DNA of 30,798 nucleotides from an uncultured bacterium. Its GTDB lineage: Bacteria > Bacteroidota > Ignavibacteria > Kapaibacteriales > UBA2268. Shown here in pieces: positions 17,381 through 24,557 of the stretch. The notes below the pieces were generated by a model. It was not told where the DNA came from. It searched no databases and saw only the letters and a list, made by a program, of their open reading frames with translations. The translations under genes were made by a program, and so were the position numbers. Each line of letters starts with the position of its first letter. The stretch's first letter is position 1. Where the stretch lies: contig CALLXS010000073.1 in assembly GCA_937875295.1 (NCBI GenBank), forward strand, positions 1 to 30,798. Direction: 5' to 3'.

Positions 17381-17412
17381 CAAAACTAATCTTTTTATTG
17401 CTAAATAGCAAA
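17381..17412 (-). promoter_or_regulatory. ATP-citrate lyase operon promoter
   Basis: Minus strand: TTTG (17412-17409), a 20-nt spacer, then TAGTTTTG (17388-17381). Both boxes match the Bacteroidota housekeeping consensus fully. The expected transcript would have a leader of about 45-50 nt before the GTG start. Confidence 0.65.
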
Positions 17413-17540
17413 TAAATTTAATACTTATATAAGCAAAAATTTCCTATTAATAATTAAATATTTATTTAATTATAGGTTAATTATGTTAATAATAAGTTGA
17501 TTAGAATATGTTAAAAATTTTCCAAATATTAAAAAATAAA

Positions 17541-17566
17541 AAAAAAGGATAGATTTTATCTATCCT
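17541..17566 (-). terminator. Intrinsic terminator after the BNR/YCF48-like T9SS cargo
   Basis: AGGATAGAT (17546-17554) pairs perfectly with ATCTATCCT (17558-17566) around a 3-nt loop. On the minus strand a long T-run follows (complement of the A-run leading up to 17546). Confidence 0.88.
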
Positions 17567-17592
17567 CCTTTAAATGCAATTATAAAAATCAA

Positions 17593-19797
17593 TTACTTTT
17601 TAATAAATTTTATAGATTGAGTTTTATAGTTGTTTTCTATATTTAAAATATAACTTCCGATGGGTAGTTTTCTTACATCAATTTGATTATTTTTAGGAAT
17701 AAGTTCTAAGTAAATTTTTCCTGAATTATCGATTATTTTTACTTTAGAATTAATATCAAACTCATCTAAAGTTAAATATTCCATTACTGGATTTGGATAT
17801 AGTTTAAATGTTTGAGCATCATCACCAATGCTAGTTTTATTTAATATTTTTCCTTTTAAAATTACATTATTCACTCCGCAAGCATATACAAAAGAATCTG
17901 TTACAAATACAGAACGGAGTTTATAATCAGTAATATTATCATTTTTAATTGTCTGCTCATACCAAGAGTTACCTCCATCAGTTGAATTAAGTATTATTCC
18001 GTCACCCACTATATACATATTATTCCTATTTTTCCAATTTAGCGAATAAAGAGGTTTATCATAGCTCGAATGAACATTCCAACTTAATCCATTATCAATT
18101 GTTTTATATATAATTCCATAATCACTAACAACATATCCTGTATCATTTAGCATTTTAATGCACCTGAAGTTTTCAACATTATCGGAATTGAAATTGGGTA
18201 ATGCTATTGGAAAAGCAATTGACTGATTTTGATATCTGCAATAAGTTCTATCAGAACCAACTATAAAAGCCGTATCATTATAAATATCAATTGAAAGCAC
18301 TTGCCGTCCTTTAGGAAAATTACCATACCCCAAAATAGAAAGTACATTTGGAATATATAATCTTTCACTTCTCCCACTGCTCTCTCCAATATAAATATAT
18401 GGCTCAATATATTTCATTGAATTCATACTTTCTATCTCTGAAGCATTAAGATAAAAAGTAGCCCAAGTTTTGCCTCCATCTGAAGTTTTCATAATATAAG
18501 CTACATCAGAACTTATTATTCCATTAAGATTGTCATTAAAATCAATACAATTAAACTTTTTAATTGAATAAAATCCTGAATCTTGAAAACATAAAGTATC
18601 AAAAGTATTGCAACCATCGTCTGTCCGAAATACCAATTTTTTCTCATTACCTACGAAGAATCCTCTATTATCAGAAAGAAAATAGACTGCTTTTAAAGTA
18701 TCTTTGTATAGTTGTGAAAAATACGGATTATTTTCTGGTTTTGTTGGATCATGCCAAGTATCTCCATAATCTCTGCTAACTAAAAAAAGTGAATCTGCAG
18801 ACAAGAAAAAAACTCCGTTTCTATAGCAGACGTTTTTAAAATTATTTTTATATGTTATATTTATTTTGCTCCATACATTTCCTGCATCAGTTGTTTTAAA
18901 TACGCTTCCATCATTTCCAGCAATTATTCCTAATAATGAATCCGCAAAAACAATACTATTAAGTTCATTTTTATTTTCGATCATTGAATAAGTATAATTT
19001 AATCCTTTATTATCGGTTTTAATTACTTGATTAGGATCCTTTGTTAATATATACGAAATATTATTTGATGTACAGAATACATCTTTAATTTCGTTTTTAT
19101 AACTTTCATTTTGTTTTAATATTTCTACGCTATCCCATTTAGTACCATATTTATTAGAAATATAATAGTAATGTTTTCCATTGCCTGAATTATTACCAAC
19201 TATTATATAATAATTTTGGCAAAAACTTATTGATTTTGGTTCAAAACTACCGTCTCCAAATTTAAAAGTTTTGTCAAATACAAATGAACCATCTAAATTA
19301 TAGTACATTAAATTTAATCCGAAAAGTGTTCCCCTATTATTCATTAAATAAAAATAATTATTTGGCATAAAGGATATAGTTGTCAATGCAGTAGTAGGTG
19401 TAGGTAAGTCAACAATATCCCACGAATTGCCTGCATCACCTGAAAAAGCGGCTATTCCATTAAATAATGAATTCATTACAGTATTCTCTCCTACTACCAT
19501 TCCATGCATATATTCATTAAATCTAATACTTTTAAATGAAAGTTGTGGATTGGAATATATTTCTACCCAATCTTGCCCTCTAGTTTGAGTTTCAAATATT
19601 TTTCCATCTAAAGTGCATCCATACCCCACATTTTCATCAATAAAATAAATATCAGAGAAACTAAGAGTATGGACATATTGAGATAAATTCTTATTCTTGC
19701 TTATTAAGCTCCATTCAGTAGTAAGTTCTGAAGAAAATAAATTATTAAGAGTAATTAAAAAGAATGAGATAATTATTATTTTAATAATATTATTCAT
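17593..19797 (-). CDS. Secreted BNR/YCF48-like repeat protein with T9SS sorting domain
   Basis: 734 residues. A signal peptide (MNNIIKIIIISFFLITLNNLFSS) is followed by a seven-bladed-type propeller region carrying Asp-box/YCF48-like repeats. These are of the form G-x-[IVL]-[FYL]-[KNR]-T-x-D-x-G-x-[ST]-W: SVFKTTDAGNVWSKI, IMKTSDGGKTWATF, IIYKTIDNGLSWNVH and ILNSTDGGNSWYEQT. The last ~75 residues are a T9SS sorting domain (FKLYPNPVMEYLTLDE ... LPIGSYILNIENNYKTQSIKF). It is probably a cell-surface or released protein; no catalytic residues of sialidases are evident, so ligand binding is only a guess. The ribosome-binding site is AGGGGATTTATG. A decayed copy of its C-terminal coding sequence lies immediately upstream. 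Confidence 0.85.
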   Translation of the reverse strand: MNNIIKIIIISFFLITLNNLFSSELTTEWSLISKNKNLSQYVHTLSFSDIYFIDENVGYGCTLDGKIFETQTRGQDWVEIYSNPQLSFKSIRFNEYMHGMVVGENTVMNSLFNGIAAFSGDAGNSWDIVDLPTPTTALTTISFMPNNYFYLMNNRGTLFGLNLMYYNLDGSFVFDKTFKFGDGSFEPKSISFCQNYYIIVGNNSGNGKHYYYISNKYGTKWDSVEILKQNESYKNEIKDVFCTSNNISYILTKDPNQVIKTDNKGLNYTYSMIENKNELNSIVFADSLLGIIAGNDGSVFKTTDAGNVWSKINITYKNNFKNVCYRNGVFFLSADSLFLVSRDYGDTWHDPTKPENNPYFSQLYKDTLKAVYFLSDNRGFFVGNEKKLVFRTDDGCNTFDTLCFQDSGFYSIKKFNCIDFNDNLNGIISSDVAYIMKTSDGGKTWATFYLNASEIESMNSMKYIEPYIYIGESSGRSERLYIPNVLSILGYGNFPKGRQVLSIDIYNDTAFIVGSDRTYCRYQNQSIAFPIALPNFNSDNVENFRCIKMLNDTGYVVSDYGIIYKTIDNGLSWNVHSSYDKPLYSLNWKNRNNMYIVGDGIILNSTDGGNSWYEQTIKNDNITDYKLRSVFVTDSFVYACGVNNVILKGKILNKTSIGDDAQTFKLYPNPVMEYLTLDEFDINSKVKIIDNSGKIYLELIPKNNQIDVRKLPIGSYILNIENNYKTQSIKFIKK

Positions 19798-19807
19798 AAA
19801 TCCCCTA

Positions 19808-19970
19808 AGTTATTTTTTATAAATTTTATAGAATGTGTTTAATTGTTATTTCCTATATTTAAAATATAACGTTCAATAGGTATTTTTCTTACATCAATTT
19901 GATTATTTTTAAGAATAAATTCTAAGAAAATTTTTCCGTAATTATTGATTATTATTACCTTAGAATTAAT
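19808..19970 (-). pseudogene. Relic of a T9SS sorting-domain coding sequence
   Basis: Positions 19819-19970 align without gaps to 17603-17754, the 3' end of the adjacent cargo gene. By hand count 133 of 152 bases agree, about 87%. Read on the minus strand in the same frame it gives INSKVIIINNYGKIF ... KNNQIDVRKIPIERYILNIG, against INSKVKIIDNSGKIY ... KNNQIDVRKLPIGSYILNIE in the intact gene. The frame is then broken by a TAA (19841-19839) where the intact gene has Lys. It has no start codon or N-terminal part. It is best read as what is left of a second cargo gene or of a partial tandem duplication. Confidence 0.85.
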
Positions 19971-19978
19971 ATAAAAAT

Positions 19979-20007
19979 AACTCACTAAATAATTAATTTA
20001 ATGAGTT
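19979..20007 (-). terminator. Intrinsic terminator after nuoB
   Basis: AACTCACTAAAT (19979-19990) pairs with ATTTAATGAGTT (19996-20007) with one G-U pair and a 5-nt loop. On the minus strand it is followed by TATTTTTAT. It lies 28 nt past the nuoB stop and abuts the sorting-domain relic. Confidence 0.8.
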
Positions 20008-20034
20008 AAATTATATATAAATTCATTGTTAAGA

Positions 20035-20574
20035 TTATTTGTCGTACCTGCCTTGCACTGCAATTGGAGTTGCATCTTTATTAAAATGTGCAATTACTGG
20101 ATGATATCTCTCATCTTTTGCCATTCTTTGAATGTGCATTAGACCTTGAATCAGATTCTCTGGCCTAGGAGGGCATCCTGATACATACACATCAACGGGT
20201 AGAAAATTATCAATTCCTTGTACTACAGGATATGAACGGAACATTCCACCGGAAGAAGCACAAGCACCCATACTTAACACCCATTTTGGTTCTGCCATTT
20301 GGTCATATAATTTTCTTACAGCCCAAGCCATTTTATAAGTTACAGTACCAGCAACTAATAGTAAATCTGCTTGACGAGGTGTATTTCTTAAAACTTCTGA
20401 ACCAAATCTTGCTAAATCGAACCTAGGACCAGCCGTATGCATTAAGCCTTCGATAGCACAGCAAGATAAACCAAGAGGAAATGGCCACATGGAGTTACTT
20501 TGCGCCCATTTAATAGCAGATTCCACAGTAGTTAATACAAAGCCTTGTTTTTCTACAGTTTCAATTATTCCCAT
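20035..20574 (-). CDS. nuoB: NADH-quinone oxidoreductase subunit B
   Basis: 179 residues, usual length. NuoB holds the N2 iron-sulfur cluster at the quinone site of complex I. The four ligand cysteines are present: Cys38-Cys39 (LSCCAIEGL), Cys105 (MGACASSGG) and Cys134 (VSGCPPRPE). The conserved TPRQADLLLVAGTVTYKMA is also there. Its start overlaps the nuoA end by 10 bp. The usual nuoC/D does not follow; a terminator does. The neighbouring gene downstream is a T9SS cargo. Confidence 0.97.
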   Translation of the reverse strand: MGIIETVEKQGFVLTTVESAIKWAQSNSMWPFPLGLSCCAIEGLMHTAGPRFDLARFGSEVLRNTPRQADLLLVAGTVTYKMAWAVRKLYDQMAEPKWVLSMGACASSGGMFRSYPVVQGIDNFLPVDVYVSGCPPRPENLIQGLMHIQRMAKDERYHPVIAHFNKDATPIAVQGRYDK

Positions 20575-20918
20575 TCGAAACCACCTTTCTTTAATTCATA
20601 TAAATATCCTAAGAATAAAATCAATAGGAAAATCCCCATTGCTACGATGCCCGGAGTAGCTAATTGACGAAACTGAATTGCCCATGGATATAGGAACACA
20701 ACTTCAATATCGAAAATAATAAAGCTTACAGCGATCATATAAAATTTTATTGAAAATCTCTGGTTAGCAGGGCTAAATGGAAGCATTCCGCTTTCATAAG
20801 TTGTATATTTTGTCTTTGTACGTCTTTTAGCTCCAAAAAATTCAGATAAGAACACAAAAACAATAGCTAATATCACACCTACAAACACTGTGAATATTAA
20901 TGGGATATAATCTATCAT
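20565..20918 (-). CDS. nuoA: NADH-quinone oxidoreductase subunit A
   Basis: 117 residues with three membrane segments (about 4-25, 60-82, 88-108). Family motifs: KYTTYESGMLPFSPANQRFSIKFYMIA, where the E-S-G loop lies near the quinone tunnel, and FIIFDIEVVFLYPWA. It is a membrane-arm subunit of complex I. It overlaps nuoB by 10 bp, which fits translational coupling. It lies 49 nt after a tRNA-Leu gene on the same strand. Confidence 0.96.
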   Translation of the reverse strand: MIDYIPLIFTVFVGVILAIVFVFLSEFFGAKRRTKTKYTTYESGMLPFSPANQRFSIKFYMIAVSFIIFDIEVVFLYPWAIQFRQLATPGIVAMGIFLLILFLGYLYELKKGGFEWE

Positions 20919-20967
20919 AATATATTTCTATTAATTTATAAAGACTTTTTAAATTCAATTACAATTG

Positions 20968-21050
20968 TACCCGAAACAGGACTTGAACCTGCACTTCCAA
21001 TGGAAACTACAACCTGAATGTAGCGCGTCTGCCAATTTCGCCATTCGGGC
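20968..21050 (-). tRNA. tRNA-Leu (anticodon CAG)
   Basis: An 83-nt class II tRNA can be folded on the minus strand. The acceptor stem is GCCCGAA/TTCGGGT with discriminator A. The D arm is the Leu-type TGGCGAAATTGGCAGACGC. The anticodon stem is CTACA/TGTAG around TTCAGGT, so the anticodon is CAG. There is a long variable arm (TTCC-ATT-GGAA) and a T arm GCAGG-TTCAAGT-CCTGT. CCA is not encoded (the genome reads ACAA). The first acceptor pair is G1-U72 rather than G-C. A full promoter match lies about 80 nt upstream. Confidence 0.93.
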
Positions 21051-21130
21051 TTTATCAAATTTTCATTATTCGAGCCGATTCAACTTTTTCAATTTTAATT
21101 TAATAAAAATTAAATTACTTCATCAAACTT

Positions 21131-21162
21131 CAAAATTACATAATTATTAAAATATTAACAAA
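21131..21162 (-). promoter_or_regulatory. Promoter of tRNA-Leu (and probably nuoAB)
   Basis: Minus strand: TTTG (21162-21159), a 20-nt spacer, then TAATTTTG (21138-21131). This is the same full consensus and spacing as the ATP-citrate lyase promoter. No separate promoter is evident in the 49 nt between the tRNA and nuoA. Confidence 0.58.
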
Positions 21163-21177
21163 TATTTCTTTACTTTA

Positions 21178-22557
21178 CTAAAAATTACTTGGTAATTCTA
21201 ATCCATAACCTTCTTTTTTACTGTCGAAATATTTTAATAAAAATGCAAAAATTATTCCTATAATACCTAAAATAGCAAACATTAATATTGTATTAGTATA
21301 GTCTAAACTTGTACTTTCTGCCACAGCATTAGGGTTTGACTTATCTAAAATATATCCAGCTAATATTGGGAAAGCCCATAGCCCAAGATTTTGAATCGAA
21401 GCCATTACACCATAAGCTGTACCTAAGCGTTTTTCATCTACAATTAAAGCTACAGATGGCCACATCGCAGCAGGCACTAATGAAAAGGCAATACCTAATG
21501 TAAACATAGGAATATAAGGTGTTAAATTAGTTAAACTTAAGATTAAATGCGACACTACAAGCAGACAAGCACCGAAAATCATCAAAGTAGCTCGCTTTCC
21601 TTTCCTATCAACAAAAGAACCAAATAATGGTGTAAATATTATTGTCCCAAAAATAATTAAACTCGATAAAGTACCACTTAATTGAATATCGAGACCGAAT
21701 TTATTATGCAACAAATCTGGACAATATGCTTGGAAAGGGAATACTGCTGAATAAAATGTAACACATAGTAAGCATATATAAATAAAAGATTTATTTTTTA
21801 ATAATAAGAAAATATCATTAATATGGAATTCTTCATCAGCTGCTAATTTTGCTGATGCATCGCTCTTAGGACTATATTTTGCATCATAAGACACATAAAT
21901 TATAAAAGTAATTAAACCTATGAGCATAAGCAATGCGGCTACCCAAATAGCATAATACCAATTTGAAGCAGAACTTGAAAATACAGGTGATAAAATTAGT
22001 GCAGCTGCTGTACCTAATCTTGCTATTGCTATATTGACACCAAAAGCTAAAGCTAATTCTTTTCCTTTGAACCATTTTGCTATAATCTTGTTTATTACTA
22101 CAATACTAGTCTCAGCACCTAATCCAAAGAGTAATCTACCTAACATTAACATTTTTAATTTAGGAGAAAAATCTGGCAAAAAGCTATTCAATAATTGATA
22201 ATCAAAATTATTTTCATTGTAATATGGAGATGCTCCGTAAGCAGAAATAAAGACTCCTATTACACATAATCCTACGAATAAAATTCCAGTCTTCCTGATC
22301 CCCCATTTATCTAAAATTATTCCTCCAAATATGCTCATCAAAAGAAATGTATTAGGAAAAGAATAAAATGACATTAATAAACCATATTGAGAATTACTGA
22401 ATCCCAATTCGCTCTGCATTATCGATTTAATCGAAGAAAAAGCATCATAGACATAATAATTCGCAGCTATAGTAAAGCTAATTAATACTAGAATTATCCA
22501 TCTAATATAGGATTTAGATGCAATATTATTTTGAAAAGTATTACTAATATCCGACAT
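21178..22557 (-). CDS. MFS transporter resembling MFSD1
   Basis: 459 residues with about 12 predicted membrane segments and a short hydrophilic middle loop (about 225-250). The two half-copies of the MFS loop motif are GGIILDKWGIRK (78-89) and GSFVDRKGKR (about 310). RLLFGLGAE (141-149) and WFKGKELALAFG (162-173), followed by an IARLG stretch, closely resemble eukaryotic MFSD1, a lysosomal transporter reported to carry dipeptides. The segment SFYSFPNT (63-70) matches the corresponding Trp-Pro-Asn region of MFSD1. Transport of small peptides or organic anions is an inference. It has its own upstream region with a -7 box and a palindrome. Confidence 0.83.
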   Translation of the reverse strand: MSDISNTFQNNIASKSYIRWIILVLISFTIAANYYVYDAFSSIKSIMQSELGFSNSQYGLLMSFYSFPNTFLLMSIFGGIILDKWGIRKTGILFVGLCVIGVFISAYGASPYYNENNFDYQLLNSFLPDFSPKLKMLMLGRLLFGLGAETSIVVINKIIAKWFKGKELALAFGVNIAIARLGTAAALILSPVFSSSASNWYYAIWVAALLMLIGLITFIIYVSYDAKYSPKSDASAKLAADEEFHINDIFLLLKNKSFIYICLLCVTFYSAVFPFQAYCPDLLHNKFGLDIQLSGTLSSLIIFGTIIFTPLFGSFVDRKGKRATLMIFGACLLVVSHLILSLTNLTPYIPMFTLGIAFSLVPAAMWPSVALIVDEKRLGTAYGVMASIQNLGLWAFPILAGYILDKSNPNAVAESTSLDYTNTILMFAILGIIGIIFAFLLKYFDSKKEGYGLELPSNF

Positions 22558-22588
22558 ATATTTATTTTGAATGTTTATTTTTAAAAGT

Positions 22589-22596
22589 CAAAATTA
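22589..22596 (-). promoter_or_regulatory. -7 box of the MFS transporter gene
   Basis: TAATTTTG on the minus strand, 32 nt before the start codon. No TTTG is found at the expected 19-23 nt upstream; a palindrome starts there instead. Confidence 0.42.
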
Positions 22597-22620
22597 CTAA
22601 TTTTTTATTAAATAATCATT

Positions 22621-22641
22621 AATTCTCAAAAATTGAGAATT
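22621..22641. promoter_or_regulatory. Palindrome AATTCTCAA-N3-TTGAGAATT, possible operator
   Basis: Perfect 9-bp inverted repeat with a 3-nt centre (AAA). Its centre is about 48 nt upstream of the transcription start predicted from the -7 box at 22589-22596. It may be an activator site for the MFS gene. A T-rich stretch (22641-22650) on the plus-strand side also makes it look like a plus-strand terminator, although no plus-strand gene lies upstream. Confidence 0.45.
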
Positions 22642-22694
22642 TCTTTTTTTAAACTAAAAATTTACAAATAATAATAATCCTTAAATAACAAGAA

Positions 22695-22728
22695 TTGTAA
22701 CTAATTTCAAGAAAAATAATTATTTTTG
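22695..22728 (+). promoter_or_regulatory. Probable promoter of the exonuclease-UvrC-like gene
   Basis: -7 box TATTTTTG (22721-22728), 50 nt before the ATG at 22778. TTG (22695-22697) lies 23 nt upstream. A good -7 box with a slightly long spacer. Confidence 0.42.
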
Positions 22729-22777
22729 CATACTTTCTTTTACTTTTTATTTAATATTAACATTTCAATTTTATTCT

Positions 22778-24508
22778 ATGGTTTCCATTTGGGATACAAA
22801 CTATATTGTTATTGACGTAGAAACTACAGGTGGTAATTCCGAAAGCAATAGAATTACGGATATTGCATGCGTTACTACAAGCGGTGGAATTATTACAGAT
22901 GTATTTCAATCATTAATTAATCCTCATCAATATATTCCAATTTTTATTCAGCAAATGACTGGAATATCAAATGAAATGGTATTCGTAGCACCTGAAGCAA
23001 AAGAAGTTCTTATAAAAGTAAAAGATATTCTAGCAATAAATAATTCTGTATTTGTGGCTCATAACGTTTTATTTGATTATAATTTTGTGAAAAATTCATT
23101 TGCGAGAGAAGAAATTGATTTTCCGAAAATCCCTCGTTTATGTACTATAAAATTAGCTAGACGATTACTTAAAAAAGATATAAAGAAAAATGTAGGATCA
23201 CTTGCAAAGTATTTCGGAATTAAAATTGTAAATCGCCATAGAGCTTTGGGTGATGCTGAAGCTACAAGCAAAATTTTAAGTGAATTATTAGAAATCGCTG
23301 AAGAGGAACATAGCATTACGACAATGGAAGAATTGCTAAAATTCCAAGATAAACAAATTAGGAATTTCATTCCACCATCAGCTACACAAGCGAGATTACA
23401 AGAGAAATTAAATACTTTACCTAATGAATCAGGCGTTTATTATTTTATGAATAAAAATAAAGAAATTCATTATGTCGGTAAAGCAAAAAATCTAAATGAT
23501 AGAGTAAAAAGTTATTTCGGCGTAGGTGATGTTACCTCGCGGAAAATTGCTACAATGCTAAGAAAATCATATTTTTTAGACTGGGAATGTACTAATTCTG
23601 AGCTATCTGCTTTAATATACGAATCTCACAAAATAAAAGAATTGTTACCATATTATAATACTGTAGGAAAAACAGTAAGAAATTTCCCTTTTATACGGCT
23701 CACAATTAATGAAGATTTTCCTATAATTGAGATATGTAATCAAATTGAAGACGATGGAGCAGAATATTATGGTCCATTCCACTCTAAATATTTAGCAGAA
23801 TTATTAGTCGAAAATATTGCTAAAAGATTTAAATTAAGAAAATGCGTCGGACATATTTCTCCAAATAAAGAAAAACGCCCATGTTTTAATTATCATATCG
23901 AATCATGCGATGGAGCATGTGCTGAATTCATCAGCAAAAATGAATATTTAGAACATGTAGAAGAAGCTAAAAAATATCTAAGTGGATATAAGAATGGAAT
24001 TATAAAGCAATTAGAATCTAAAATGTATGAATTGTCCGAAAACTTAGAATATGAACAAGCCGGAGAAATTAAAAGCCAAATATCTGTACTAAAGAAATTA
24101 TTTGAAAAGCAAAATCAAGGTAAATCCGCAATAACTTCAGATAATTTCGCTATGATTATTTCCGCTTCAAATAATGAGAAATTAATTCAGGTTCTACTAG
24201 TAAGATGTGGCAAACTCGAAAAAGATTATTTAATTGGTAGAAAAGCTCCAATCGATAGTATAAAGCAAGATATTCAGCATTTATATTATAATGAAAAGAA
24301 TAGTGTAAAAATATCCGAATATTCAAAAATTGATATTGATGATTTAAATATTATTAATTCATGGGTATTTAGAAACAAAAATCAAGCTAAATTTGTTTTT
24401 TTTGATGATTTGAGTTTTGATGATGCAATCGAGAAATTATCTACGATTATTAGCGAAGAATCAATAATTGATGATGTTGTTACAGATTTTAACGATTATA
24501 TTCAATAA
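22778..24508 (+). CDS. DEDDh exonuclease fused to UvrC-type GIY-YIG nuclease
   Basis: 576 residues. Residues 1-175 form a DnaQ-like 3'-5' exonuclease with all acidic sites: Asp13/Glu15 (VIDVETTG), Asp100 (FVAHNVLFD) and His154/Asp159 (HRALGDAEAT). Residues ~205-295 form a GIY-YIG nuclease like the N-terminal half of UvrC (ESGVYYF, 217-223; HYVGKAKNLNDRVKSYF, 231-247). A Cys cluster (CVGHISPNKEKRPC ... CDGAC) and a UVR-like helical pair (ESKMYELSENLEYEQAGEIK) follow. The RNase H-like C-terminal nuclease and HhH domains of true UvrC are missing. This fusion is known in several phyla and is related to Cho. A role in DNA repair is likely; its substrate is unproven. Confidence 0.92.
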   Translation: MVSIWDTNYIVIDVETTGGNSESNRITDIACVTTSGGIITDVFQSLINPHQYIPIFIQQMTGISNEMVFVAPEAKEVLIKVKDILAINNSVFVAHNVLFDYNFVKNSFAREEIDFPKIPRLCTIKLARRLLKKDIKKNVGSLAKYFGIKIVNRHRALGDAEATSKILSELLEIAEEEHSITTMEELLKFQDKQIRNFIPPSATQARLQEKLNTLPNESGVYYFMNKNKEIHYVGKAKNLNDRVKSYFGVGDVTSRKIATMLRKSYFLDWECTNSELSALIYESHKIKELLPYYNTVGKTVRNFPFIRLTINEDFPIIEICNQIEDDGAEYYGPFHSKYLAELLVENIAKRFKLRKCVGHISPNKEKRPCFNYHIESCDGACAEFISKNEYLEHVEEAKKYLSGYKNGIIKQLESKMYELSENLEYEQAGEIKSQISVLKKLFEKQNQGKSAITSDNFAMIISASNNEKLIQVLLVRCGKLEKDYLIGRKAPIDSIKQDIQHLYYNEKNSVKISEYSKIDIDDLNIINSWVFRNKNQAKFVFFDDLSFDDAIEKLSTIISEESIIDDVVTDFNDYIQ

Positions 24509-24510
24509 AT

Positions 24511-24547
24511 AAATCAACCACTATAAAAATAAATTAGTGGTTGATTT
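24511..24547. terminator. Shared hairpin between the exonuclease-UvrC-like and VWA-OmpA genes
   Basis: Perfect 13-bp inverted repeat: AAATCAACCACTA (24511-24523) and its complement (24535-24547), with an 11-nt loop. It fills the 49-bp space between two convergent genes. The T-runs are weak on both sides, but the position supports a bidirectional terminator. Confidence 0.78.
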
Positions 24548-24557
24548 ATATGAAAAT

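Noticed and set aside
20965..21150. Plus-strand frame of 61 codons
   Set aside because: It lies across the tRNA-Leu gene and its promoter on the opposite strand, so it is not a gene.
21147..21168. AAATATT...AATATTT inverted repeat after the MFS gene as a terminator
   Set aside because: All A-T, no T-run, and it overlaps the stronger tRNA-Leu promoter match.
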